In this document: piece by piece, positions 1-8,354 of the stretch
How positions within the stretch are numbered: position 1 is the first letter of the stretch
How the letters are laid out: each line of letters starts with the position of its first letter
Origin: Chlamydia trachomatis A/HAR-13
Lineage (GTDB): Bacteria; Chlamydiota; Chlamydiia; Chlamydiales; Chlamydiaceae
Reading direction: 5' to 3'
Assembly: GCF_000012125.1 (NCBI RefSeq)
Contig: NC_007429.1
Coordinates: forward strand, 248,001 to 312,000
DNA: 64,000 bases
Translations under genes and position numbers: made by a program
The notes under the pieces: model-generated
Databases searched by the model: none
Told to the model about the DNA's origin: nothing
The model's input: only the letters and a program-made list of their open reading frames with translations

Positions 1-195
1 TGTGTTCTGTCTACCTTAGGGATTCTTTCTTGCCTATTTGCTTTGGGAATTAGTTTCCTCCCCCCTCAAGAAGTAGTCTCTTTTTCAACCATGGGCGGCA
101 ATTTTGGCTACACAGCTCTTCTGCTTTTAGCTTTTGTCATTAACTGTTGTATTCCTTTTGGAATGTATTATTCTCACAAGAAATTAATTAAATAA
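1..195 (+). CDS. C-terminal end of an amino-acid permease (APC family, CT216-like), partial
   Basis: The reading frame is open from the first base and stops with TAA at 193-195, giving 64 residues. It holds two hydrophobic stretches separated by a polar loop and ends in a basic tail (SHKKLIK), as expected for the last membrane segments of a permease. Identification as an APC-family amino-acid antiporter (xasA/gadC type) comes mainly from its position directly upstream of the ttcA-surE-ubiA block in Chlamydia trachomatis. The sequence alone supports only an integral membrane protein. Confidence 0.6.
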   Translation, partial: CVLSTLGILSCLFALGISFLPPQEVVSFSTMGGNFGYTALLLLAFVINCCIPFGMYYSHKKLIK

Positions 196-288
196 ATTCT
201 TTTGCACAGAAAAGGGCTTTGTAAAGGAGCTCTTTTCTTTCTAAGACTTACCTGGATTTCTAATTCGCAAATCTTTAAAATTTGCCTC

Positions 289-1053
289 ATGTTTACACTA
301 CAATGTAGTCCTCCATGGACAAAATTAGGGAAACGTGTTGAAAGTTTAGTGCGCAAAGCGCTGTATACGCATGCTATGTTACAAAAGCATACGCGTATTG
401 CTGTTGCCTTGAGTGGCGGTAAAGACAGCTTGTCTTTGCTACTCATGCTAAAAGCCATTTCTGGAAGAGGATTCCCAGAACTAACTATCCATGCTATCCA
501 TATTGGAGGGAAATATTCTTGCGGAGCGGCCGTCAGCGGGAATTATCTCTCTTCTATTTGTGATAAGATCCAAGTCCCTCTTATTTCTATCCCCTCCCCT
601 TATGAAACAGAGAATCCTGAGTGCTATACCTGTTCTCGTATTAGACGTCGCCTTCTTTTTGATACAGCTAAAGCGGTAGGAGCGACCGCTGTCGCATTCG
701 GACATCACCGAGATGATGTTGTCCAAACAACACTAATGAATCTTCTCCATAAAGCGGAATTTGCGGGCATGCTTCCTGTCGTTGACATGGTTAACTTTGG
801 GATTACAATCCTACGCCCTCTTATTTTCATTCCCGAAGACCTGATCCGTAAATTTGCTAAGGAAAGCGGCTTTGCTCGAATCACTTGTCGTTGCCCCGTT
901 ATTTCCTTACGAACAAAAACTGAAGAAGCTTTAAAAACCTTGGAAACGATTTTCCCTCAAGCAAGACATAATATTGCTTTGGCTGTTCGAGAAACAGGAC
1001 TTTCCAAAGCAAATCGCGTAGAACAATACGCCTCCTTATTAACAGAAGCCTAG
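289..1053 (+). CDS. PP-loop ATPase, TtcA-like tRNA 2-thiocytidine synthetase
   Basis: This protein probably adenylates and thiolates C32 of certain tRNAs. The PP-loop SGGKDS lies at residues 42-47, a CYTC pair at C112/C115, GHHRDD at 138-143 and a further CRC at C200/C202; TtcA enzymes use such cysteines to bind an Fe-S cluster. The frame is open from a TTG at 202, but the ATG at 289 puts about 41 residues before the PP-loop, which fits TtcA, so 255 residues is preferred. Neither start has a clear Shine-Dalgarno site. It lies just downstream of the permease. A TilS-type lysidine synthetase is less likely because of the cysteine motifs. Confidence 0.75.
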   Translation: MFTLQCSPPWTKLGKRVESLVRKALYTHAMLQKHTRIAVALSGGKDSLSLLLMLKAISGRGFPELTIHAIHIGGKYSCGAAVSGNYLSSICDKIQVPLISIPSPYETENPECYTCSRIRRRLLFDTAKAVGATAVAFGHHRDDVVQTTLMNLLHKAEFAGMLPVVDMVNFGITILRPLIFIPEDLIRKFAKESGFARITCRCPVISLRTKTEEALKTLETIFPQARHNIALAVRETGLSKANRVEQYASLLTEA

Positions 1054-1183
1054 TCCTTTCCCAGATTTAAATAAAAATTTGTATTAATCATAATACTTGG
1101 TTTATTTTTCTTATTATTTTAAAAAGATCTAATAGCTCATTACGCAGGTTTTTATGCGCAATGAAAAGTATAGGAGGGGACTC

Positions 1184-2035
1184 ATGACAGAGATACGACG
1201 ACTTCGCATTCTTATTACCAATGATGACGGTATCAAAGCCAAAGGAATCAGTCTGCTGATTTCTCTACTCCGTGAAGCTGACTTCGCCGATCTTTATATA
1301 GTAGCCCCTTTAGAAGAACAGTCTGGGAGAAGTATGGCTTTCTCATTAGTAGAGCCAACTACCCTTGAGCCTTTTGATTATCCTCAAAGAGTCCAAGAAG
1401 CTTGGGCTGTCACCGGCACTCCTGTTGACTGCGTGAAATTAGCTATAGGAGAACTCTTTAAAGAGAACGCTCTGGATCTTATTTTATCGGGTATTAATAA
1501 TGGGAAAAATTCCGGACGCTGCCTTTATTACTCTGCCACTGTAGGAGCTATAAGAGAAGCGAATCTCCATGGAATTCCTGCGATAGCTCTTTCTCAAAGT
1601 GAGAATATCGCTTTTTTCCAAGAAGCTCATATGGCCTCCCTAATTCGTTCCTTATGCGAGTTTACCGTTGCTTATAAGCACACCGATCCCTTAGGACTTA
1701 ATGTAAATTTCCCTGCTAGCACGGACGATTCTCCATGGAAAGGAATTCGTTTCACACTTTCTGGAAATGAATTCTTATTCGGTATCCCAAGATTAGTCCG
1801 TACGGAAGGAAATCGTCGTTACTATACGCTCTATGATATGCGAGATAAAGTATCCGAAGAGTTCTCTGAAGAGTATCTTGCTTTAGCAAATAACTATATT
1901 AGTGCGGCTCCACTAGTTTCTAAAAATACCCCTCGAGCAACCCTTTCCGAAGAAGAACTAGCTTTCCTAAAAGACTCTTTCGAACAATCTGTGTTGTGGA
2001 AAGCTTCTTTAAACTTAGAAGAAGATCTGGCTTAG
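1184..2035 (+). CDS. surE: 5'/3'-nucleotidase SurE
   Basis: SurE is a metal-dependent phosphatase that dephosphorylates nucleoside monophosphates in the cytosol. The family signature TNDDG at residues 12-16 carries the metal-binding aspartates, and SGINNG further on matches the second conserved block. The frame opens earlier at 1154, but the ATG at 1184 is preceded by a strong AGGAGGGG five bases upstream and starts next to the catalytic motif, giving 283 residues. A hairpin terminator follows the stop, so surE ends its transcript. Confidence 0.9.
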   Translation: MTEIRRLRILITNDDGIKAKGISLLISLLREADFADLYIVAPLEEQSGRSMAFSLVEPTTLEPFDYPQRVQEAWAVTGTPVDCVKLAIGELFKENALDLILSGINNGKNSGRCLYYSATVGAIREANLHGIPAIALSQSENIAFFQEAHMASLIRSLCEFTVAYKHTDPLGLNVNFPASTDDSPWKGIRFTLSGNEFLFGIPRLVRTEGNRRYYTLYDMRDKVSEEFSEEYLALANNYISAAPLVSKNTPRATLSEEELAFLKDSFEQSVLWKASLNLEEDLA

Positions 2036-2041
2036 TTATCT

Positions 2042-2073
2042 GTACGTTGAAACGAACTTCAACGTACTTTTTT
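2042..2073 (+). terminator. Rho-independent terminator after surE
   Basis: A 10-bp perfect stem (GTACGTTGAA, 2042-2051, with TTCAACGTAC, 2058-2067) closes a 6-base loop and is followed by six T at 2068-2073. It starts seven bases after the surE stop. Confidence 0.9.
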
Positions 2074-2146
2074 CAGCAAGAAAAGCTCCTTCTGATTACA
2101 ATACAAGATCTTTTACACCTATAATCCCATAATATTCGAAGGGTTT

Positions 2147-3055
2147 ATGTCTAAGATTGTATTGATTCAGCAGCTTATCAAATGCAAATATGCTTTGTTT
2201 GCAGCACTATTTCTTGCATCTTCTACATTGTTCTGCTTTTCTCTCCCTTGCACCCCTTTTTCTCTCTTTTCCTTAGGCTCTATAAAAACGATCTCTCTAG
2301 GTGGAAGTGCATTTTTTATCGCCCGCGCTTTAGGAATGATCGTAAACCAAGTTGTGGACTGTGCTATTGATAAACGCAACCCTCGCACCCAATCACGGGT
2401 ACTTCCTGCAGAGCTTCTTTCAATTAAACATTCCATGCTGCTTCTGACTCTCTGTCTTATCCTGTTTCTAAGCACTTGTTGGCTATTCAATCCTCTTTGC
2501 TTTTCTCTCGCAGTCTTATCTACCCTAATTATGATTATCTACCCTTACACAAAGCGTTTTACGTTTCTTTGTCACTGGATTTTGGGGCTGGTATACTATC
2601 TAGCAATACTCATGAACTTTTTTGCCATCATTGAGACTCCTTCTTTCTCTCTATTTTGCATGAGTTCTTTATTAGGAATTTCCTTTGGTATGATCATTGC
2701 AGCAAATGATATCATTTATGCACTGCAAGACGTAGAGTTTGATCAAAAAGAAGGTCTGTTTAGCATTCCTGCTCGATTTGGAACGAAACAAGCTATTACA
2801 ATTGCTTCAGCTAATTTAATAGCTAGCGCAATAGCTTACCTTCTTATTGGTTATTTTGTTCCGAATAAAACCATCTTCTATCTATGCTCGCTTGTGCCTT
2901 TAACCGGTATTCTTCGCACAATTAAGCACTATTCTCTTATTGACCCAAGGGCTAAGTCTACTCTTCAACAAAATTTCTTTCTTGGGAACCTTTCCCTAGG
3001 TATCGCGTTTTTTGCTAATATGATTGGACTATTTTTACTAAGAGGAATCTTATGA
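2147..3055 (+). CDS. UbiA-family polyprenyltransferase (quinone biosynthesis)
   Basis: This is an integral membrane prenyltransferase that attaches a polyprenyl chain to an aromatic quinone precursor. The first Asp-rich motif reads N67-x3-D71-x3-D75 (NQVVDCAID) and the second (YALQDVEFDQKEG) lies near 185-197; both bind Mg-diphosphate. About eight or nine hydrophobic segments fill its 302 residues. The stop overlaps the next gene by four bases (ATGA), so the two are translationally coupled. Because the window also encodes MqnD and MqnB, the natural acceptor is probably a futalosine-pathway intermediate (an MqnP role) rather than 4-hydroxybenzoate. That substrate assignment is inferred. Confidence 0.8.
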   Translation: MSKIVLIQQLIKCKYALFAALFLASSTLFCFSLPCTPFSLFSLGSIKTISLGGSAFFIARALGMIVNQVVDCAIDKRNPRTQSRVLPAELLSIKHSMLLLTLCLILFLSTCWLFNPLCFSLAVLSTLIMIIYPYTKRFTFLCHWILGLVYYLAILMNFFAIIETPSFSLFCMSSLLGISFGMIIAANDIIYALQDVEFDQKEGLFSIPARFGTKQAITIASANLIASAIAYLLIGYFVPNKTIFYLCSLVPLTGILRTIKHYSLIDPRAKSTLQQNFFLGNLSLGIAFFANMIGLFLLRGIL

Positions 3056-3630
3056 AGCGCTACGTGGTGGGTATTTCCGGAGCATCTGGTATTGTATTGG
3101 CAGTCACATTAGTTTCTGAACTTGCCAGATTAGGACATCATATTGATGTCATCATATCGCCATCCGCACAAAAAACTCTTTATTATGAGCTAGATACCAA
3201 GTCTTTTTTATCTACGATCCCTCAAAATTTCCATAACCAGATTGTTCTTCACCATATATCCTCTATAGAAAGTTCTGTATCATCAGGCTCAAATACTGTA
3301 GATGCAACTATTATAGTCCCTTGCAGCGTAGCTACTGTTGCAGCAATCTCATGTGGTTTGGCCGATAATCTTTTAAGAAGAGTCGCTGATGTTGCTCTGA
3401 AAGAAAAAAGACCTCTGATTCTTGTACCACGAGAGGCTCCTCTATCCGCAATACATTTAGAAAACTTACTCAAGCTAGCACAGAATGGAGCTGTAATACT
3501 CCCTCCTATGCCTATTTGGTACTTTAAACCTCAGACTGCAGAAGATATAGCCAATGATATTGTGGGAAAAATCTTAGCCATTTTACAGCTAGATAGTCCC
3601 CTTATAAAAAGATGGGAGAACCCCCGCTAA
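3052..3630 (+). CDS. ubiX: UbiX-type flavin prenyltransferase
   Basis: UbiX enzymes prenylate FMN to make the cofactor prFMN used by UbiD-type decarboxylases. The N-terminal GISGASG motif (residues 8-14) is the FMN-binding start typical of the flavoprotein family, and PCSVAT near residue 90 matches the conserved PCSMKT block. At 192 residues the length is normal. It overlaps the UbiA-type gene by four bases. In menaquinone synthesis by the futalosine route, prFMN would serve an MqnL (UbiD-like) decarboxylase encoded elsewhere. It is not the decarboxylase itself, although old annotations often call it ubiD. Confidence 0.82.
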   Translation: MKRYVVGISGASGIVLAVTLVSELARLGHHIDVIISPSAQKTLYYELDTKSFLSTIPQNFHNQIVLHHISSIESSVSSGSNTVDATIIVPCSVATVAAISCGLADNLLRRVADVALKEKRPLILVPREAPLSAIHLENLLKLAQNGAVILPPMPIWYFKPQTAEDIANDIVGKILAILQLDSPLIKRWENPR

Positions 3631-3646
3631 TAGGAGGTTCTCTTTT
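3616..3646. terminator. Hairpin between convergent ubiX and yitT-like genes
   Basis: GAGAACC (3616-3622) pairs with GGTTCTC (3636-3642), followed by TTTT on the plus strand. It overlaps both 3' ends and could serve either transcript, best suited to ubiX. Confidence 0.65.
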
Positions 3647-4523
3647 CGTTGATTACTTCATGTAAATTTTCAATAGCAATGAAGGCGCTAGGGTCTTCTC
3701 TGTGCACAATCTCTTTAAGCTGGGAAAGCTGCAACCGTTCGACAACGATATAAAGAAGATTTCGAGGCTCCCCAGAAAAACCACCTTCTGCATGCAAATA
3801 AGTTAACCCTACCCCTAAAGTCTCCATAAGAATGTTTCCTAATTTTCTAGGAAAAGAGGTAATGATAGTTACAGACTTAGTGTCTTCGAATCCTAAAATC
3901 ACCATATCCATAACTTTAATAGCCACAGCATACGTTAGCAAAGACATAAAAGCTGTATGCCAATTGCGGTAAACAATGCCGCCCAAGGAAAAGATGAAGA
4001 AGTTTACGAACAAGATGACTTGCCCGACAGTATATCCTCTCTTCTTATTTACGATGATCCCTAAGATTTCCGTTCCGTCAGTTGCTCCTCCGTGACGAAT
4101 AATCAATCCGCCTCCGGCTCCCAACACAACTCCACCAAGGACAATAGTTTCTATTTCTGAACCGTCAAAAATAAAGGGTTGTATTCCCAGCCACTCAGGC
4201 AAAACTTCTATAAGCCATAACCAGCAAGAAAAGATAATAACCGCAGTTATCATCTGTACAACGAAGCACTTCCCTATGCGCTTATAAGCCAAAATGATGA
4301 ATGGCAAGTTAAACAACACTAAAAACACTGGAAGGAACTGATGCCCGAAAGAATGAGCTGCTATCATAGATAACCCAATGATCCCACCATCGATTAAATC
4401 GTTGGGAGTGAGAATTATATGAACACCGCAAGCGGCTAAAAATCCACCTATGATAAACCAACTAAGAGTCTTAGAAAAATATAGAGGGAAACTAAATTTT
4501 GTGAAACGTACGGTGTGAGCCAT
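3627..4523 (-). CDS. YitT-family (DUF161/DUF2179) membrane protein
   Basis: The 298-residue product has about five or six hydrophobic segments in the first 200 residues ([17 protein letters not shown], the [14 protein letters not shown] loop) and a soluble C-terminal domain of about 80 residues, the YitT arrangement of a membrane domain plus DUF2179. The biochemical role of the family is not established. The ATG at 4523 lies only 23 bases after the 3' end of tRNA-Asp on the same strand, so co-transcription with the two tRNAs is likely. It converges on ubiX with a four-base overlap of the 3' ends. Confidence 0.8.
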   Translation of the reverse strand: MAHTVRFTKFSFPLYFSKTLSWFIIGGFLAACGVHIILTPNDLIDGGIIGLSMIAAHSFGHQFLPVFLVLFNLPFIILAYKRIGKCFVVQMITAVIIFSCWLWLIEVLPEWLGIQPFIFDGSEIETIVLGGVVLGAGGGLIIRHGGATDGTEILGIIVNKKRGYTVGQVILFVNFFIFSLGGIVYRNWHTAFMSLLTYAVAIKVMDMVILGFEDTKSVTIITSFPRKLGNILMETLGVGLTYLHAEGGFSGEPRNLLYIVVERLQLSQLKEIVHREDPSAFIAIENLHEVINEKRTSY

Positions 4524-4546
4524 TGTTCACCCCCTTGGTTGAAGCT

Positions 4547-4620
4547 CGCGAGAGACGGGGCTCGAACCCGCAACTTCCGCCTTGACAGGGCGGCGCTCTA
4601 ACCAGTTGAACTACTCCCGC
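4547..4620 (-). tRNA. tRNA-Asp (GTC)
   Basis: The minus strand folds into a 74-base cloverleaf. The acceptor stem is GCGGGAG with CTCTCGC (one G-U pair), the anticodon loop is CTGTCAA with anticodon GTC, and the T arm contains GGTTCGAGCCC. The CCA end is not encoded. It follows tRNA-Val by seven bases. Confidence 0.95.
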
Positions 4621-4627
4621 GCAATCT

Positions 4628-4700
4628 TGGACACGACAGGATTTGAACCTATGACCCCCTGTGTGTAAGACAGGTGCTCTAACCGCTGAGCTACGCATCC
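4628..4700 (-). tRNA. tRNA-Val (TAC)
   Basis: This 73-base cloverleaf has the acceptor stem GGATGCG with CGTGTCC, the anticodon stem CCTGT/ACAGG with anticodon TAC, and a T arm with GGTTCAAATCC. CCA is not encoded. It is the upstream member of the tRNA pair. Confidence 0.95.
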
Positions 4701-4811
4701 AAAAGACTAGACGAGGACTTTATCAGAATAAATACTTTAAATACACTGTTTTTTGTTCACAACGCAATTTTTTTCAAAAAATCCAATAAAGCCCTAAAAG
4801 CCCTCGACTCT

Positions 4812-4988
4812 TTAGCAGAAAGTTGAACAATCGACTGCTCTTTTTCCTCTGCTCAATAAGTTCTCTAATCGCGATACAACAGCTTCTTGCTCTTTAACTA
4901 AATTCTCATTAGCAAGAAGACTTTTCTCTTGTGCAGCATGCATATCGGACACTTGTTGAGCATAGCGTTCTAAAATGTTCAGTTGGAA
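4812..4988 (-). pseudogene. Out-of-frame coiled-coil remnant of the CT222-like Inc gene
   Basis: Directly behind the stop of the CT222-like gene, the frame shifted by one base stays open for 58 codons (TTC at 4988-4986 to TAA at 4814-4812). The peptide is charged and heptad-rich (for example LERYAQQVSDMHAAQEKSL and EQEAVVSRLENLLS), continuing the coiled coil at the end of the intact gene. Adding one T to the TT at 4987-4988 would join both frames with no stop (LKALVY then FQLNILERY). I infer a one-base loss that cut off the original C-terminus. There is no independent start. Confidence 0.6.
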
Positions 4989-5368
4989 TACACTAATGCT
5001 TTTAATTCTTGGTTTTCTTGCCGTAACAATTCTACTTGATCCTCAAGCATCTTTTGTTCAGCTTTGTCCAAAGACACTCGCTTCATACGCAAAAATAGTT
5101 TACAAAGCCCTAAACTCAAACAAACAGCGCCTAAGGCAGATAATATAACTCCAACACCTATCAAACCTGCAGAACTTCCTAAAAGGGCAAAAGATAACAC
5201 CATACCTATTCCCAATAGAAGTGCTCCAATCAATGTAAATGCTACAGACGCAATCTTTCTACAAAGAGAACTATCACACTTTCTTTCTTTGACCGCTGAA
5301 ACTACCTGATCTCCCGTACTCGACGATCTTACTTCTTCATAATTTGTACGAACACAACAGCAACGCAT
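4979..5368 (-). CDS. Inclusion membrane protein, CT222-like
   Basis: Inc proteins are type III secreted and inserted in the inclusion membrane with both ends facing the host cytosol. Residues about 38-93 form the bilobed hydrophobic domain (IASVAFTLIGALLLGIGMVL, short turn, LIGVGVILSALGAVCLSLGL), followed by a short coiled coil ending QENQELKALVYSN. The ATG at 5368 has GAGGAG five bases upstream, giving 129 residues; the frame opens four codons earlier at a TTG without a site. CT222 is reported to lie in Src-positive inclusion microdomains. The C-terminus looks truncated: an out-of-frame coiled coil of 58 codons follows. Confidence 0.82.
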   Translation of the reverse strand: MRCCCVRTNYEEVRSSSTGDQVVSAVKERKCDSSLCRKIASVAFTLIGALLLGIGMVLSFALLGSSAGLIGVGVILSALGAVCLSLGLCKLFLRMKRVSLDKAEQKMLEDQVELLRQENQELKALVYSN

Positions 5369-5471
5369 ATCGCTCCTCAATTTCTGTACGCAGTGAATTC
5401 ATTAATCACAGATTACCAACAACTTGCTACTTCGGAAACATTTAGACGTTCCCAAAGATTAAGAGAGAAAA

Positions 5472-5499
5472 AAAAGCCTCTTCATAAGAAGAGGCTTTT
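5472..5499 (-). terminator. Terminator after the CT223-like gene
   Basis: GCCTCTTC (5476-5483) pairs with GAAGAGGC (5488-5495) around the loop ATAA, extended by A4/T4. Read on the minus strand, the stem is followed by a run of T. It lies 11 bases past the CT223-like stop. Confidence 0.88.
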
Positions 5500-5509
5500 G
5501 CTCGGCAAA

Positions 5510-6322
5510 CTACACCCGAGAGCCGTAATTGAAACCATCATCATCATCGCCATCACTGCTATCCGATTTCGGATCCAGGTCTATGAGATTAACCGATTTC
5601 ACCAGAACCTTTTCTCCGAGACAAACGTCGCGATGAGCCTTATAGTTTAACAAAAGCTTCTCAAATTCCTTTGATAGCTTTTTATTAGCCGTTTTTAGCA
5701 GATTAATGAGCTCTCCTCGTTCGTGACAAATACGAGAGTAGTGCTCTAACATAGCTTTAAGCTCTTCTATCTGTTTCTCTTTAGCAGGCAGGACTTTTAG
5801 TCTTTCTTGATACCCCCCCAGCTTCGTTAGAAGATCTCGCATCTCTTCTTCAAGATTCAGACAACAAGCTTGCCACGCCTTTAAATTTTCTCGTAAACCA
5901 CGTCTCTCTAAAAGACTTGCAGGATACTTAGTATTCAATTCTTTTAGAGCTTTAGCCAATTGTTGCTCTAATTGTGAGATTTCTTCTTTTTGCTGAAGGA
6001 TGAGTTGCTCGCGAGCTTCTATTTTTCTAGATCTCAAGCAACAACTACATGTATTCGAAACTCCTACCCCTAAAATAACAGCTCCCAAAGCAACCAGAAC
6101 GACTCCTGCATAGAAGAAGAGAGGCGGCGCAAAGGTACAGAATAAAGCCAATACAACAGCACCACCAGCAGCTGCTAAAAGCCCTAAAACCAACGCAGCG
6201 ACAACACTAATTTTATAACACAACCTAGAACCGGTTTTTTTTGCTTCAGGTGCTGGCGATAGATCATTAATTCCGTTATTCGCTTCTACTCCATTAGAAG
6301 TCCCTAATGCTAAACTCACCAT
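5510..6322 (-). CDS. ipaM: Inclusion membrane protein, IPAM/CT223-like
   Basis: The 270-residue protein has a polar N-terminus of about 36 residues, a bilobed hydrophobic domain near 37-93 (VSVVAALVLGLLAAAGG type, then LFFYAGVVLVALGAVILGVGV), then about 150 residues of coiled coil (EISQLEQQLAKALKEL; LEEEMRDLLTKL) and an acidic tail (DSSDGDDDD). IPAM is reported to recruit host CEP170 and reorganise microtubules through its cytosolic C-terminus. The ATG at 6322 has AAAGGAGG six bases upstream. The gene has its own likely promoter at 6495-6524 and a strong terminator, so it is probably transcribed alone. Confidence 0.88.
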   Translation of the reverse strand: MVSLALGTSNGVEANNGINDLSPAPEAKKTGSRLCYKISVVAALVLGLLAAAGGAVVLALFCTFAPPLFFYAGVVLVALGAVILGVGVSNTCSCCLRSRKIEAREQLILQQKEEISQLEQQLAKALKELNTKYPASLLERRGLRENLKAWQACCLNLEEEMRDLLTKLGGYQERLKVLPAKEKQIEELKAMLEHYSRICHERGELINLLKTANKKLSKEFEKLLLNYKAHRDVCLGEKVLVKSVNLIDLDPKSDSSDGDDDDGFNYGSRV

Positions 6323-6712
6323 TTTTCCTCCTTTCCGTTAAAACGGGAAAGGAATTGTACAGAAACATTTTTTTAAAGAAATCAAAAAGCCATTTGTAGG
6401 CAGATATCAGGCCATTTATATCAAAAACAGAAGGAATGATTAGGATAAAACTTTGTCTTGCCATCGTTCCAGAGAGCATTGAGAAGCCGTTTTTATTATA
6501 AATACATTGCACTAAGAATCTTAAAATCGAACAGACAACACAATGGCTCGAACAGACTGATCCACACGCACTAATTCAAATGCAAAAAACTTCTAAAATG
6601 AACACAGCAAGCTTGATAAAAACATATAAAAGAATTGGATCATAGAGCTTTACGAGAAGGGGCGCACTGCAATCTGTCTCGACCAAATAGCAATGCAAAC
6701 AGATAAATACCC
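6323..6712. other. 390-base intergenic region between CT223- and CT224-like genes
   Basis: No convincing gene is present: short frames here lack ribosome sites and Inc-like composition. The stretch holds the CT223-like promoter described at 6495-6524 and otherwise A/T-rich sequence. No continuation of the CT224-like protein in other frames was found. Confidence 0.6.
6495..6524 (-). promoter_or_regulatory. Putative sigma66 promoter of the CT223-like gene
   Basis: On the minus strand a perfect TATAAT (6495-6500) lies 18 bases after TTAAGA (6519-6524). The start point would be near 6488, giving a leader of about 165 bases. The -35 match is partial. Confidence 0.5.
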
Positions 6713-7156
6713 CTAATCATTGGGAAAAATTGAGTGTAGAATAGCCTCTTTCTCTTCCTCTATTTGTTGCTTAGCTAACGCGATTTCTTCTTTAGAGATA
6801 TCTGCAAGTCTCTGCTTATCCAAAAAGCCTTGTCTATCATTTTCCAATACAAATCTGTCCAGAGAAACTTTTTTTGGTTCTCCACCATAGCTAGAAATTC
6901 TAGTAAGAACAGCACCTAGCATCACAGATCCAAAAACAACCAGGGTAACCACTACGTCAATCATAGGAAGCGTAGTCCAACCTGCCCCAATAAATAAGGC
7001 TGCTCCTGTAACTATGAATAAAATACTAAGAATACCGAGCGCAAGCACAGCAATACGTTCGCTACAACAAGAAACTCTCGCTTTAGAAGCGCTATCCACC
7101 AAAGGAGCCTCTGGCATATAACTTCTAAGAGGTACACTATCTCCAACAAAACTCAT
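6713..7156 (-). CDS. Inclusion membrane protein, CT224-like
   Basis: The 147-residue product carries the bilobed hydrophobic domain of Incs at about residues 36-88 (RIAVALALGILSILFIVTG type, then MIDVVVTLVVFGSVMLGAVL), followed by a charged helical tail (EEIALAKQQIEEEKEAIL). A GGGGG stretch precedes the ATG. There is no known host partner that I recall. It sits inside the minus-strand Inc array, 90 bases downstream of the CT225-like gene, and the two may share a transcript. Confidence 0.8.
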   Translation of the reverse strand: MSFVGDSVPLRSYMPEAPLVDSASKARVSCCSERIAVLALGILSILFIVTGAALFIGAGWTTLPMIDVVVTLVVFGSVMLGAVLTRISSYGGEPKKVSLDRFVLENDRQGFLDKQRLADISKEEIALAKQQIEEEKEAILHSIFPND

Positions 7157-7246
7157 GGCATCCCCCTTAAGGTAAAAGAGAAGCTTTCCTCTAAATAGAA
7201 AAGCGTATCGTCAACTCTTTTATAGATCTAAAAAGTCTTGCTTTCC

Positions 7247-7615
7247 TTAATCCCACCCATGAAATTTAGCATAAAAACCATCCAACATATTCACACACTC
7301 TTCTAAAAGGCCTATTTCCCTATTTTTCTGAGTCTCTAAAACCCTATAATGGCTGGAAATTTTCCGCGCACTTTCCTTGGCTTCTTGTAATAGCTGATCT
7401 GAATTGCGTATCACAGATAACAGGTAAGAAACTAATCCAAAAGCTCCTATACAAGAACCAATGATTGCAGCTCCTCCCACTACTCCTAAAACTAAGGAAG
7501 AATAGACTCCCCCAAGACAAAGAAAAACTCCTCCTAAAGCTGCAAGCAAACTTGTTAGAACAACTACAAATAACTGGTATGTTTTAGAACGGTGAATAAA
7601 GGAGTTGTTAGCCAC
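7247..7615 (-). CDS. Inclusion membrane protein, CT225-like
   Basis: A short Inc of 122 residues. The polar N-terminus is only about 13 residues, then two hydrophobic lobes (QLFVVVLTSLLAALGGVFL; SLVLGVVGGAAIIGSCIGAF, about 14-70) and a helical tail with a predicted coiled coil. GAGG lies nine bases before the ATG at 7615. The short N-terminus still has to hold the type III signal. No host partner is assigned from memory. Confidence 0.8.
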   Translation of the reverse strand: MANNSFIHRSKTYQLFVVVLTSLLAALGGVFLCLGGVYSSLVLGVVGGAAIIGSCIGAFGLVSYLLSVIRNSDQLLQEAKESARKISSHYRVLETQKNREIGLLEECVNMLDGFYAKFHGWD

Positions 7616-7713
7616 ATTTTCACTGTACCTCAGTTTTTGCTGAACAACAATTCCCTAAAAAATTGGTAGGACGCCAAACGTTCATAATTACTCTACTTGG
7701 AAACCATTAATAA

Positions 7714-8205
7714 TTATCTCAGACTTTCTTCCAATACACATTTCAACCCACCTTGAAGCTGCTCTATTTTTTTCTGAGCAAGCTCTAAATCTTTGCTCTT
7801 TTGAGCAAGCAATCCTTCAACTTCTTTCAAATCTTCTTCTGCTTCATATAGAAGTTCTTGATAAGATAACACTAATCCAGGAGTCACGGCCTCTGGAGCT
7901 AACTCAGATGACTCTGAAGGGAGTCTCGTCGGTTTTAAAGAAAACCCATACATATAAACTAGACTTCCTCCTATACAGGCAGAACCCAGTGTCATTGCTA
8001 ATAAGCTAAGAATAGGAGCAAAAAGAGAGACCACACTTCCTGAAAAAAGAAGCAGAAGAGCACCACCTAAAACTGCTAGTACCCCTAATACCAAGGCACC
8101 TATTGCCAACAATTGCTCTTTACGGCTTGTAGTAGTCTGAGCACCGATAGTTTCAGTATGATCGGCACGCAATGGTTTGCTGGAACAAAAAGAAATATTA
8201 AACAT
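7714..8205 (-). CDS. Inclusion membrane protein, CT226-like
   Basis: I start this Inc at the ATG at 8205, which has AGAGG a few bases upstream; the frame opens at a TTG (8283) with no ribosome site. The product is then 163 residues: a polar N-terminus, a bilobed hydrophobic domain at about 35-92 (LLAIGALVLGVLAVLGGALL; FAPILSLLAMTLGSACIGG) and a coiled coil (EEDLKEVEGLLAQKSKDLEL). CT226 is reported to recruit the host proteins LRRFIP1 and FLII through its coiled coil. It follows the frameshifted CT227-like gene after about 150 bases. Confidence 0.8.
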   Translation of the reverse strand: MFNISFCSSKPLRADHTETIGAQTTTSRKEQLLAIGALVLGVLAVLGGALLLLFSGSVVSLFAPILSLLAMTLGSACIGGSLVYMYGFSLKPTRLPSESSELAPEAVTPGLVLSYQELLYEAEEDLKEVEGLLAQKSKDLELAQKKIEQLQGGLKCVLEESLR

Positions 8206-8354
8206 GGCGCCTCTATTTCGCAAAAAAAAAGGCCAACATGCTACAGGAAAGCTAATTAAAGTAAAAATTTTTATATATTTCAATGGTAGTTAAATACCTA
8301 ATCTACCCAACCAAAAGATGTCTAAATGACAAAAAAATAATCGTATTTATATTA

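Noticed and set aside
4492..4698. A 68-codon minus-strand frame running through both tRNA genes
   Set aside because: It is the translation of tRNA-Asp and tRNA-Val sequence, and has no ribosome site.
6294..6512. A 72-codon minus-strand frame overlapping the CT223-like start
   Set aside because: Overlaps the likely promoter and has no ribosome site; composition unlike neighbours.
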